Positions 1-7,763 of a DNA stretch of 64,000 bases are shown in pieces. The stretch covers positions 59,451-123,450 of the forward strand of contig JALHPN010000003.1 in the NCBI GenBank assembly GCA_022842465.1. Direction: 5' to 3'. The notes below the pieces were generated by a model. It was not told the origin of the DNA. It did not search any database and saw nothing but the letters and a program-made list of their open reading frames with translations. This stretch comes from Polyangiaceae bacterium. Lineage in GTDB: Bacteria > Myxococcota_A > Polyangia > Polyangiales > Polyangiaceae. Position numbers and translations under genes: made by a program. Each line of letters opens with the position of its first letter. Position 1 is the first letter of the stretch.

Positions 1-156
1 TCCGCTGAGGTCGGGGCTGTCGGCGCCGCTGACGAGGGTGCAGGTCACGGAGGACCGGAGCTCATCGGGGGACGTCTCCACGGACGTCGCCTCTCCGCTC
101 TCGGAGCAGGCAGACAGGGCCGAGGCCACCACGAGGACGAGGCAGGCGTTCCGCAT
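1..156 (-). CDS. Lipoprotein, N-terminal fragment (runs off the left edge)
   Basis: This reading frame starts at an ATG (154-156) and stays open for 52 codons to the window edge, so the C-terminus is missing. The N-terminus is a lipoprotein signal: MRNACLVLVVASALSAC, with lipobox LSAC and Cys17 as the predicted lipidated residue. It continues with a Ser/Glu/Thr-rich linker (SESGEATSVETSPDE) and a region containing one further Cys. It should be anchored in the envelope. The visible part shows no domain, so no function can be assigned. It lies on the same strand as the next exported protein, 118 bases away. Confidence 0.6.
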   Translation of the reverse strand, partial: MRNACLVLVVASALSACSESGEATSVETSPDELRSSVTCTLVSGADSPDLSG

Positions 157-274
157 GGGACGGAGGTGAGCAATGGTCGCGCCACGCTCGCACCGCACGA
201 TTCAGGTGGGGAGACGCCGGCGCCGAGAGCGCCGTGCATCTCCTCGAGAGATCGCTCTTCGCGCAGCGCGGCGC

Positions 275-1411
275 TCAGCGCGCGCAGTCGTCCGTGAAGC
301 CGGGCGGGCAAGGAGGCGCGGCGTCCGCGGCGACGACCGGACCGGCCTTGGCCTCGACCGCCGTGAAGCCGGCTCCGAACGACAGGGCGTCGCAGCTCTG
401 ATCCGTCCCATCGCTCGCGGCGGCGCGCATGACGTCCGCGGACGCGCAGACCTGCGCCTTCAGCGCCTCGTAGGTGACGCCGCCCTCGCACAGGTTCTTG
501 TCCGTGAACGGATCGCGGAGCGTCGCGAGCGAGCCGAGGAAGCTCTGGGTGCTCCAGCGACCCGCGAGGCGTCCGGCATCCAGCCGCCAGATGGAGTCGC
601 GGGTGAGGCGGCCGGCGATGATGCCCTCGTCGACCTGGACCGTGATCTGCTCGTCATTGGCCTCGAGGGTGAAGGGAAAGCTCACGCGCGCGACCAAGAC
701 GCCGTCGGCCACGTACGCGTTGGCGTCGACGTAGCGAGGGAGCAGCGGCTCACCCGCGCCGAGGACCGTGCTGCGCTCGACCGTCCAGACGTCCTCGCCT
801 CGGAGAGAGGGCCGAAGACGGGAGCCTCCGTCCGCCAGCGGGGTTCCGGTCGAGAGCAACACCGCCAGCTGCACGTTCGTGTCGTTCGGCGTTCCGTTGT
901 AGCCCCTGACGACGAGCAGGAACGTCCTCTCGCCCTTGGCGATGTTGTCGTTCGTCCGCGCCTGATCCAGCACCGACCCGAAATTGGCGAACTTCTGCGC
1001 CAGGTCGTTGCCGCCGTTGTCGACGCCACCGTCGTGATCACAGCGCGGCCCGTCGCTCCGACACGGGGCGGGGTCGGGGCACGTGCACAAGCCGTCGAGG
1101 TCGAAGCCGGGCACGACCCCGGCGTCCCCGAAGCCCATGTCGACGCTCGAGACCGCGAGCGTCACCGAGACGTCGTCGCCGCCCGGATCGTCGGCGGTCG
1201 GGCGCTCGGGCCAGCGTGCGAGCGGGCAGGCCGCATCGGGCCTCATGGGGGCCGCGTCGACGTCGACGTCGGCGTCCTCGGCTGCGCCGGGCCCCCCTGG
1301 ACCGAAGCCATCGAGGGGAAACGCAAGCGCGCACGCGACGGCGACGGTCGGCAGACCGAAGAGAACGGCGAGCGCGACGGGCCGCTTCACGGAGGGGAGC
1401 GTACCCCGCAA
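275..1411 (-). CDS. Exported protein or lipoprotein of unknown function
   Basis: This 378-residue protein has a basic start, a hydrophobic stretch (VALAVLFGLPTVAVACALAF) and a Cys near residue 27 that could be lipidated, although the sequence before it is not an ideal lipobox. An Asp/Ala-rich linker (EDADVDVDAAP) follows. The body has a small Cys cluster (CTCPDPAPC) and a C-terminal part with paired cysteines near residues 310-365, probably disulphide-bonded. I recognise no enzyme motif. It is divergent from the RiPP-like precursor at 1526, and the 114-bp space between them must hold both promoters. Confidence 0.6.
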   Translation of the reverse strand: MRGTLPSVKRPVALAVLFGLPTVAVACALAFPLDGFGPGGPGAAEDADVDVDAAPMRPDAACPLARWPERPTADDPGGDDVSVTLAVSSVDMGFGDAGVVPGFDLDGLCTCPDPAPCRSDGPRCDHDGGVDNGGNDLAQKFANFGSVLDQARTNDNIAKGERTFLLVVRGYNGTPNDTNVQLAVLLSTGTPLADGGSRLRPSLRGEDVWTVERSTVLGAGEPLLPRYVDANAYVADGVLVARVSFPFTLEANDEQITVQVDEGIIAGRLTRDSIWRLDAGRLAGRWSTQSFLGSLATLRDPFTDKNLCEGGVTYEALKAQVCASADVMRAAASDGTDQSCDALSFGAGFTAVEAKAGPVVAADAAPPCPPGFTDDCAR

Positions 1412-1525
1412 GACGCTGATCGCACGAATCGAGACGCGGGCTTCACGAAGCGAGAAGCGACGGTGGGGCCCCCAGCCCGAAAGCCGTGACTTGTACGCGG
1501 CACGACTCCTGCTGAGCGTGAGTCC

Positions 1526-2164
1526 ATGAAGCCCGTCCAGCTGCGCGTCCCGGAGAGACTCCGTCGCAAGATCGTGACGATGGTCGCCCTCGCGGCCGCC
1601 ACCGCCCCCGCGGCCTGCGCGGCCGAGGCCGACGAGGACGTCGACGAAAGCGGCGCCGCGGCGTCGACGTCGTCGAAGAAGGAGTCACTCTCCTGCGACG
1701 AGTCGATTAACAAGGTCGACGACATCCGCAACCGATTTCTCGACGAGCGCCACGCGGCGGTCTGGGCCTTCCAGACCGACGCGAAGTCCGCGTTCGAGAA
1801 GCTCCCGGAGGCGCCGTCGAGCTTCGCTCAGAAGGGCCTCGTGTCGTCGCTCGAGAACGTCTCGTACGAGACATGGACGCCGAGCGCCAAGGTTCGCGTG
1901 CGTGACGCGCGCCTCGCGACGAGCTACCTCGTCGTCCGCGGAGAGGAGAAAGGCGGCAGCAAGGTCGTCTACCTGCTCGACGCGTCGACGCAGGCTGTCC
2001 TTGCTACCGGGCGCGCGACGAAGGCCGGCATCTGGTCGTGGTCGTGCCCCGCGCCCTCCGGCGGTGCGTCTGCGCCCTGCAGAGCCGCGCGCGGGAACAC
2101 CGGGAACAACTGGAACAACTGGCCCAACTGGCAGAACTGGGCGAACTGGGACAACTGCTTCTGA
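1526..2164 (+). CDS. Exported RiPP precursor with a Trp-x-Asn repeat core (triceptide-type)
   Basis: This 212-residue protein has three parts. Residues 1-33 form a basic-then-hydrophobic export signal (IVTMVALAAATAPAACAA). Residues about 50-175 look like a folded domain with one early Cys (LSC) and a late one (WSCP). The last 19 residues are NNWNNWPNWQNWANWDNCF. The tail holds five successive Trp-x-Asn triplets (WNN, WPN, WQN, WAN, WDN). Three-residue cyclophane-forming radical SAM enzymes (XyeB, GrrM/OscB and FxsB groups) join the aromatic first residue of such triplets to the third. The maturase gene begins 6 bp after the stop, so the two are surely cotranscribed. Most precursors of this class are much shorter; here an exported domain carries the core. 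The call is by motif and context; no homologue search was possible. Confidence 0.75.
   Translation: MKPVQLRVPERLRRKIVTMVALAAATAPAACAAEADEDVDESGAAASTSSKKESLSCDESINKVDDIRNRFLDERHAAVWAFQTDAKSAFEKLPEAPSSFAQKGLVSSLENVSYETWTPSAKVRVRDARLATSYLVVRGEEKGGSKVVYLLDASTQAVLATGRATKAGIWSWSCPAPSGGASAPCRAARGNTGNNWNNWPNWQNWANWDNCF
2108..2161 (+). repeat. Six in-frame 9-bp units (AACTGGnnn) encoding Asn-Trp-x
   Basis: The end of the precursor gene is a tandem array with a 9-bp period. AACTGG is followed in turn by AAC, CCC, CAG, GCG and GAC, and the sixth unit is AACTGCTTC just before the stop. The Asn and Trp codons are invariant, while the third codon of each unit changes freely. This pattern suits selection on a W-x-N motif that arose by slippage or unequal crossing-over. 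Confidence 0.9.
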
Positions 2165-2170
2165 GCGCCC

Positions 2171-3325
2171 ATGGCAGCGCCTCTCCGTGACGTGCGCGAC
2201 GACTGGGCGCGCGACCTCGAGCTGCTCGTGCTGCAGCCGACGCCGTTCTGCAACCTCGATTGCAGCTACTGCTACCTGCCGAACCGCGACGACAAGCGCC
2301 GGATGTCGATGGCCGAGCTCGACGCGATCGTCGCCGCGGTGGTCGCCGGCGGGTTCGCGCGACCGGAGCTCTCGCTCGTCTGGCACGCCGGTGAGCCACT
2401 CGTCGTCGGCAAGGCCTGGTACGAGGAGGCCTTCGCGGTCGTCCGCCGCCACCTGCCGAAGGGGACGACGGTACGTCACCAGTTCCAGACCAACGCGGTG
2501 CTCCTCGATCCGTCCTGGTGCGAGCTCGTGAAGCGGCACGAGGTGTCGATCGGCGTCAGCGTCGACGGTCCGGCGTTTCTCCACGACGCAAAGCGCAAGA
2601 CGCGCGACGGACGCGGCACGCACGCGAAGGTCATGCGCGGCGTACAGCACCTGCGTGACGCGGGTATCCCGTTCCACGCGATCTGCGTGCTCGGGCTCGA
2701 GTCGCTGGAGCACCCCGACGCCGTCTTCGACTTCTTCCTCGAGCTCGGCGCGACGCAGGTCGGCTTCAACGTCGAGGAGATCGAGGCGAGCAACGCGACG
2801 TCGTCGCTCTCGGCAGCGCGGGCTCCGCTCGCGCTCCGCGCCTTCTGGCGCCGCATCCTCGAGCGGCAGGCGGCGGCCGACACCTTCCTCCGGATCCGGG
2901 AGGTCGAGGGCGTGATGGACGCCGTGAGGAGCCCGGTCTTCGGCGCGGTCACCGGGACGTCCCAGAACCAGGCAGGGCGGATCCTCACCGTCGGCTGGGA
3001 CGGCGCGTTCACGACCTGGTCGCCCGAGCTCCTCGGCATCGTCCACCCGACGCTCGGCTCGCTCGCGCTCGGCGCTTCACTGCGCGGCGGCCTCGACGAT
3101 GGCGCAAAGCGGCGCCTCGCGATCTTCCAGGACGAGATCGATCGCGGCGTCGCGGCGTGCCGCCAGACGTGCAAGTACTTCGACTTCTGCATCGGCGGCG
3201 CCCCGTCGAACAAGCTCGGCGAGCACGGTCGCTTCGATGTGACCGAGACGATGTACTGCCGCCTCACCGAGCACGCGGTCGTCGACGTCGTGCTCGAGGC
3301 CCTCGACGCGGCGCTGCCGCGCTGA
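2171..3325 (+). CDS. grrM: Cyclophane-forming radical SAM/SPASM peptide maturase, GrrM/OscB-like
   Basis: This cytoplasmic 384-residue enzyme begins in the way typical of the GrrM/OscB group: QPTPFCNLDCSYCYLPNRD, with the radical SAM CxxxCxxC cysteines at 27, 31 and 34. The SAM-binding region contains WHAGEPL. The C-terminal SPASM region has the Cys series of this family (ACRQTCKYFDFCIGGAPSNK, then TETMYC) for auxiliary iron-sulphur clusters. Such enzymes use SAM radical chemistry to cross-link an aromatic ring to a neighbouring side-chain carbon within three-residue motifs. The upstream neighbour ends in five matching W-x-N motifs, so it is the obvious substrate. The gene meets the ABC transporter operon tail to tail with 6 bp between stops. 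Radical SAM/SPASM identity is very secure; the GrrM subgroup is a recognition from the N- and C-terminal motifs. Confidence 0.88.
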   Translation: MAAPLRDVRDDWARDLELLVLQPTPFCNLDCSYCYLPNRDDKRRMSMAELDAIVAAVVAGGFARPELSLVWHAGEPLVVGKAWYEEAFAVVRRHLPKGTTVRHQFQTNAVLLDPSWCELVKRHEVSIGVSVDGPAFLHDAKRKTRDGRGTHAKVMRGVQHLRDAGIPFHAICVLGLESLEHPDAVFDFFLELGATQVGFNVEEIEASNATSSLSAARAPLALRAFWRRILERQAAADTFLRIREVEGVMDAVRSPVFGAVTGTSQNQAGRILTVGWDGAFTTWSPELLGIVHPTLGSLALGASLRGGLDDGAKRRLAIFQDEIDRGVAACRQTCKYFDFCIGGAPSNKLGEHGRFDVTETMYCRLTEHAVVDVVLEALDAALPR

Positions 3326-3331
3326 GCGACG

Positions 3332-4024
3332 TCACGACGGCGCGCGGTCGCTCGCGATGCGGCCGTCGACGATCTCGATGATGCGGTCGCACTGATCGGC
3401 GATGCGCGGGTCGTGCGTGACGACGAGGAACGTCGTGCGAAGCTCGCGATTGAAGCGACGCATCAGCGAGAAGACCTCGGTCGACGACTCGGTGTCGAGG
3501 TTCCCGGTGGGCTCGTCGGCGAGGACGAGCGGCGGACGGCGCGACAGCGCACGGGCGATCGCCACGCGCTGTTGCTGGCCACCCGAGAGGTCCGTGGCCT
3601 TGTAGGCCATGCGGTCGCCGAGGCCCACGGCCTCGAGCAGCTCGACGGCGCGTTCCTTCATCGTGCGCGAAGGCGACCCCTCGTCGCCCCAGGCCGGGAG
3701 CATGACGTTCTCGAGGGCCGTGAACATCGGGAGCAGGTGATGGAACTGGAAGACGAAGCCGAGCACGCGCGCGCGGAGTCGGGTGAGGCCATCCTCGTCG
3801 AGCCCCGTCGTGTCGGTTCCGCCGACGACGACCCGGCCGCGCGTCGGTCGGTCGAGGAGACCGATGACGTTCAGCAGCGTGCTCTTCCCGGAGCCCGAGG
3901 GACCGATGAGCGCGCAGAACTCCCCCTCGTGGAGCGTCAGATCGACGCCGGCGAGGGCGCGCGTCACGACCGCCTCCCCGTACTCCTTGACGACGCCTTC
4001 GACGGCGAGCAGCGGTTCAGCCAT
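3332..4024 (-). CDS. ABC transporter ATPase, LolD/MacB-type
   Basis: This 230-residue cytoplasmic ATPase drives the permease encoded just upstream. It has Walker [10 protein letters not shown] (near residues 41-49), the Q-loop FQFHHLLP typical of LolD/MacB-type proteins, signature LSGGQQQR, Walker B LVLADEP followed by TGNLD, and the switch His in VVTHDP. The start codon overlaps the permease stop, so translation is probably coupled. Gene order on this strand is adaptor, permease, ATPase, as in DevBCA-type exporters. It converges on the radical SAM gene. The cargo is unknown; export of the modified peptide or movement of lipoproteins are both possible. Confidence 0.92.
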   Translation of the reverse strand: MAEPLLAVEGVVKEYGEAVVTRALAGVDLTLHEGEFCALIGPSGSGKSTLLNVIGLLDRPTRGRVVVGGTDTTGLDEDGLTRLRARVLGFVFQFHHLLPMFTALENVMLPAWGDEGSPSRTMKERAVELLEAVGLGDRMAYKATDLSGGQQQRVAIARALSRRPPLVLADEPTGNLDTESSTEVFSLMRRFNRELRTTFLVVTHDPRIADQCDRIIEIVDGRIASDRAPS

Positions 4025-5237
4025 TGCGGATCGCCGTCGCGGGATCGAGCTTGGACGCGCGCCGCGCGGGGATCACGGCCGAGAGCAGGCCTACGCCGGT
4101 CGCGAGCAGCGTCGCCAAGGCGAAGAGCTCGACATCGAGCTGGACGACGAATCGCGGTGCCCCGTCGGCCCCGCGGGCGAAGCGCTCGAAGAGCTTGGAG
4201 AGGAGCGCACCGAGGGCGGACCCGAGGAAGGAGCCGACGAGCCCTAGCACCGCGCCCTGGATGAGGAAGACGCGCTGCACGCGGCTCGCTGGCGTCCCCA
4301 CGGCGCGGAGAATGCCGATCTCACGCGACTTCTGCACCACCGAGACGATGAGCACGCTGGCGATGCCGAGCGCAACGGCGACGACGACGAAGAACTGGAT
4401 CATGGCCTTCGAGCTGCTCTGCGCCGACAGCCCCGTCAGGAGCTCGGCGTTGACCTTCATCCAGCTGTCCGCCTGGAGCCCGGTCCGGCCGCGCACTTCG
4501 CTCGCGATGCGGTCCGCCTCGAACACGTCGGCCACCTTGAGCTCGATCGACGTCGCTCCTCCCGGCAGTGCGTAGAGCGCCTGCGCGCGACGGAGGGACG
4601 TGATGACCCACGTCTCGTCGACGGCCTCGTTGCCGAGCGAGAAGGTGCCGGTGACCGTGACGACGTCGTCGACCCCCTCCGTCGTGGTGATGCGGATCTT
4701 GTCGCCGACACCGATGCCCAGCTCGCTCGCGAGCACGGCGCCGATCACCGCGTCGCCACCTGCGACGTCGAAGCGGCCCGCCGTCATGCGCCGGCGCACG
4801 TCGATGATGGCGAGGAAGCGCTCGGGGTCGACGCCGCGGACGACGACGGCGTTCTTCGCGTCGGAGCGGACCGCGAAGCCGGCTCCGATGATCGTCGGAG
4901 CCGCGGCGATCACCCCGGGCGTGCGCTCCGCGTCGTTCATCGCGAGAGGCCACTGATCGATGGATCGCAGACGCTGCGGAGCGGGCTGCACGTCGCGAGC
5001 GACGGCGCGCTCGGCGGAGGCTTCGACGAGCGGCCGCGGCTCCTCACGCATCACCCGCAGCGTGATGTGCGGCTGGGAGCCGAGCGTCTTGTCGATGAGC
5101 GACGTCTGCAGGCCGTTGATGAGCGCCGAGAGGAAGACGATGACGCTCACGCCGACCGACACCGCCGCGAGGATCAACGCGGTCTGGCCCTTCGCGTCGC
5201 GCATGTAGCGGAGCGCTACGAACCACTCGAAGGGCAT
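4017..5237 (-). CDS. ABC transporter permease, FtsX/LolC-type
   Basis: This inner-membrane permease of 406 residues begins [12 protein letters not shown], followed by a first membrane segment ([20 protein letters not shown]), a large periplasmic domain of about 220 residues, and three C-terminal helices near residues 280-400 ([20 protein letters not shown], then [19 protein letters not shown] and [20 protein letters not shown]). This is the FtsX/MacB/LolC layout. The opening [12 protein letters not shown] with the later PHITL resembles LolC/LolE. I chose ATG 5237 because it lies next to the adaptor's stop; an in-frame start 24 bases upstream would overlap that gene. It forms an operon with the adaptor and ATPase. 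Confidence 0.88.
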   Translation of the reverse strand: MPFEWFVALRYMRDAKGQTALILAAVSVGVSVIVFLSALINGLQTSLIDKTLGSQPHITLRVMREEPRPLVEASAERAVARDVQPAPQRLRSIDQWPLAMNDAERTPGVIAAAPTIIGAGFAVRSDAKNAVVVRGVDPERFLAIIDVRRRMTAGRFDVAGGDAVIGAVLASELGIGVGDKIRITTTEGVDDVVTVTGTFSLGNEAVDETWVITSLRRAQALYALPGGATSIELKVADVFEADRIASEVRGRTGLQADSWMKVNAELLTGLSAQSSSKAMIQFFVVVAVALGIASVLIVSVVQKSREIGILRAVGTPASRVQRVFLIQGAVLGLVGSFLGSALGALLSKLFERFARGADGAPRFVVQLDVELFALATLLATGVGLLSAVIPARRASKLDPATAIRNG

Positions 5238-5238
5238 C

Positions 5239-6447
5239 TCACTCGCGCTCCGCGCGCACACGCTCGCCGGCTTCGCGAGGCTGCGCCCCCGGCAGCACCA
5301 CCACCGCTCCCTCCTCGACGCCTTCGCGGATCTCGGTGGCGCCTTCGCCGCGGATGCCGAGCTTCACGTTCTTGCGCACGAGGCGGTCGTTCTCGACGGT
5401 GAACAACCAGGCCGCGGGGGTCGAGGCGTCTCTCACCGCATCGCTCGGCACGACCAGCGCCTTCTCGTGCCGGGCCACGGTGAGGTCGACCGAGACGGTC
5501 ATGTCGGGCAAGAGGAAGCCGGGCGCGCGCGGAACCCGGAGCCTCACCTCGACGCTTCCGCGCTGCGGATCGATCGAAGGCGCGATGTAGCTCACCTCCG
5601 CATCGAACACCTCTTGCGGGTACGCATCAGCGGACGCGCGCGCCTTCTGGCCGAGCGCGATCCACGCGAGGTTGCGTTCGTCGGGCTGGAACACGAGCTG
5701 GGGCTCGGCGTCCGCGGCGACGATCATCAGAGTCCGCGACGGTTGAACGACGTCGCCGTGCTCGACGGAGCGCGTGAGGACGACCCCGTCGTGATGCGCG
5801 ACGATGCGCGTCTGGGCGAGACGTACGTTCGCGCCGGCGTACTGGGCCTGCGCCTGGAGGAGAGCCGTCAGCGCGACGCGCGAGTCCGCCCCCATCGGTG
5901 CGGACGCGATGCGTTGCGCCTCCGCGGCGGTCTTCTGCGCACGCGCGAGGTCCACGGAGCGCTGGGCGTCGTCGAGCGAGGTCTGCGCGAGCGCGCCCGA
6001 GGCGGCGAGCTTCTGGACGCGGCCCAGCTCCACCTCGGCGCGATCGAGGTTCGTGTCCGCCTGGCGGACGGCCTCGGTGGCGACGATCGCACCGACACGG
6101 CGCAGCTGTTCGACCCGCGCGTTCGCCTGGTCGACGGCGGCCTTCGCCTGCGAGACGGCAGAACGCGCCTCCGCGTCGTCGATCTGGACGAGCAGATCGC
6201 CCGCCTTCACGCGCTGCCCCTCGATCGCCCCCACGGCGACGACGAGCCCGGGCGTCTGCGCCGCGACCTGAACGCGCGTGGGCACCCAGACGCGCCCGCT
6301 CGCGACGACGTGCTGCTCGAGGTCGCGGCGCGTCGCGAGCGCGACCTTCACCGACGAGCCGCGGGCGCGGAGGGCGAGCGCGACGCCGGCGGCGGCCGTG
6401 AGGGCGAGCACGGTCCAGAGGCCGGGTCTCCGCGAGAGCCTGATCAT
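5239..6447 (-). CDS. Periplasmic adaptor (membrane fusion) protein of the ABC exporter
   Basis: This 402-residue protein has an N-terminal membrane anchor (TVLALTAAAGVALALRA). A biotinyl-lipoyl-like half motif follows (VAAQTPGLVVAVGAIEGQRV KAGDLLVQID), then a long Ala/Gln/Glu-rich coiled-coil hairpin (about residues 90-190), a second lipoyl half (RIVAHHDGVVLTRSVEHGD) and beta-barrel and membrane-proximal domains. That is the HlyD/MacA order. It is the first gene of a three-gene operon and would link the inner-membrane ABC transporter to an outer-membrane channel. No TolC-like gene lies in the window, so the channel would have to be encoded elsewhere. Confidence 0.9.
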   Translation of the reverse strand: MIRLSRRPGLWTVLALTAAAGVALALRARGSSVKVALATRRDLEQHVVASGRVWVPTRVQVAAQTPGLVVAVGAIEGQRVKAGDLLVQIDDAEARSAVSQAKAAVDQANARVEQLRRVGAIVATEAVRQADTNLDRAEVELGRVQKLAASGALAQTSLDDAQRSVDLARAQKTAAEAQRIASAPMGADSRVALTALLQAQAQYAGANVRLAQTRIVAHHDGVVLTRSVEHGDVVQPSRTLMIVAADAEPQLVFQPDERNLAWIALGQKARASADAYPQEVFDAEVSYIAPSIDPQRGSVEVRLRVPRAPGFLLPDMTVSVDLTVARHEKALVVPSDAVRDASTPAAWLFTVENDRLVRKNVKLGIRGEGATEIREGVEEGAVVVLPGAQPREAGERVRAERE

Positions 6448-6561
6448 GCCCCCGAGGTCCTAACACGGCCGCGACCCTCTCGGGCCGCGACTCCTCCTAC
6501 GCAGGCAGCGCGCGGGAGGAGAGGCGGAACCGAGTCGGGGGCAGTCCTTCCTCGCGTGGCG

Positions 6562-6846
6562 TCAGCGGGTCGTGAGCCCGCAGCTGACGCACTGATTTCC
6601 GGAGCAGAGGCACCCCTGCGCCTTGCACAGCGTGCAGAACAGTCCGTCCGACGAGCCACCCGAGACGAGGCCGCGCGAGGCGGTCTCGGTCTCGTCGGTC
6701 TCCACGGGCGCCGCCTTCGCGACCGATTCGCGCGCCGCTTCGGTCGCCGCTTCATCGGCGCTGTCCGTGGAGCCCGCGCAGCCCACGACGGTCGAGAGGG
6801 CGACGACGAGAGCGAGGAACATGGAGCAAGAGCGAGCGTTCTTCAT
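6562..6846 (-). CDS. Small lipoprotein with a Cys-rich C-terminal tail
   Basis: This 94-residue protein starts at MKNARSCSMF, with an AGGAGG ribosome site 11 bases upstream (6858-6863). An in-frame GTG start further upstream (6933) would overlap the sigma factor and bury the signal peptide. The lipobox region is STVVGC. An acidic/Ala-rich linker of about 40 residues is followed by a tail with six cysteines in 17 residues (CTLCKAQGCLCSGNQCVSC). The tail could bind metal, form tight disulphides, or be a modified peptide; nothing in the sequence decides. It lies downstream of the sigma factor on the same strand. Confidence 0.7.
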   Translation of the reverse strand: MKNARSCSMFLALVVALSTVVGCAGSTDSADEAATEAARESVAKAAPVETDETETASRGLVSGGSSDGLFCTLCKAQGCLCSGNQCVSCGLTTR

Positions 6847-6884
6847 GATGGTGAGAGCCTCCTTGGCTGAGACCGGTTGCGCCG

Positions 6885-7565
6885 TCAGCCGTGCTTTTCT
6901 GACATCCGATCGTGTGCGTCGAACGGATGACACGCGCGAGCGTCGTCGAGCGCCGCGGCGACGCGCGCGACCGTCTTCGTGAGGCGACTACGCCACGCGT
7001 AGAGCGCGTCGGCGTTCATGCACAGCATCGCGCAGATCTCCGCCGTCGATCGCTCCTCGACGACGAGGAGCTCGAACATCCGAACACCGAGCGGGCTGAG
7101 CTCCGCACGAAGACGCTCCCCGAGGTGCTCTAGCGTGTCGCGCGCGTCGATGCGCGCGGAGGGAGACGGGCTCGCTCCCGCCGCGCGCGCGAGCTCGTCG
7201 TCGTCGGTCGCGTCCTCACGCCACGCGCCGCGGCGGCCGCTCCGGAGGACGGACGCGGCGTGGTTCGTCGCGACCAGCCCGACGTAGCCTTCGAGCGACA
7301 GACCGCGCTCGGGCGACCATGCGCGCAGGAGGCGCGCGTCGTCCCGGAACAGCTGCGCGAAGACCTCCTGCATCAGGTCCTCCCCGAGCTGGTTCACCTG
7401 CTCCGCCGTGCGGCGACGCCCGAGCCTCGCGACGCGCGTGACGCGCGACCACACGACCGGAACGAGGCGGTCGACGAGTCGACGAGTTGTGACGGCGTCG
7501 CCGTCGAGCGATGCGGCGAGCAGCTCGTCGAGACCGCGGTCCGCGCGGTCGCACGTGCTCTTCAT
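6885..7565 (-). CDS. ECF-like RNA polymerase sigma factor
   Basis: This 226-residue protein has a sigma-70 region 2-like part, with EDLMQEVFAQLFRDD matching the conserved 2.2 helix and GYVGLVATNHAASVLR matching the 2.4 promoter-reading helix. After an acidic linker, a region 4 helix-turn-helix follows (LSPLGVRMFELLVVEERSTA, then ICAMLCMNADALYAWRSRL). I chose ATG 7565 because the much longer frame upstream of it lacks protein-like features and runs into the divergent gene. No anti-sigma gene is adjacent. The downstream Cys-tailed lipoprotein could be a target or cotranscribed partner. It would recruit RNA polymerase to a specific promoter set. Confidence 0.75.
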   Translation of the reverse strand: MKSTCDRADRGLDELLAASLDGDAVTTRRLVDRLVPVVWSRVTRVARLGRRRTAEQVNQLGEDLMQEVFAQLFRDDARLLRAWSPERGLSLEGYVGLVATNHAASVLRSGRRGAWREDATDDDELARAAGASPSPSARIDARDTLEHLGERLRAELSPLGVRMFELLVVEERSTAEICAMLCMNADALYAWRSRLTKTVARVAAALDDARACHPFDAHDRMSEKHG

Positions 7566-7763
7566 GGGAATCCCCCTTTCGTGACGGCCGCCGCGGAGCA
7601 CGGCGCGTGCCCCGACCGTCGTCTCGTGATCTCCAGGACCTCCGCGGGCGGTGACGGTGCGCGCACGCACCGCGCACGGTGTACGCACGCCGACGACCAC
7701 GCCGCCGCACCTTCGCGTCTTCACTCGCATTCCAGCGCGAGCGAGGCTAACGACCTCGGGGAC

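Noticed and set aside
1504..1524. GACTC...GAGTC inverted repeat just before the precursor start
   Set aside because: The arms are only 5 bp with an 11-base spacer, which is expected by chance in this DNA.
2108..2161. CRISPR or satellite interpretation of the 9-bp repeat
   Set aside because: The units are contiguous, in frame and within a gene, without spacers.
1685..3046. Long open frame on the minus strand opposite the precursor and the radical SAM gene
   Set aside because: Its translation is Arg/Glu/Ala-rich without motifs, as expected for the antisense of a GC-rich gene, and the plus-strand frame has clear family motifs.
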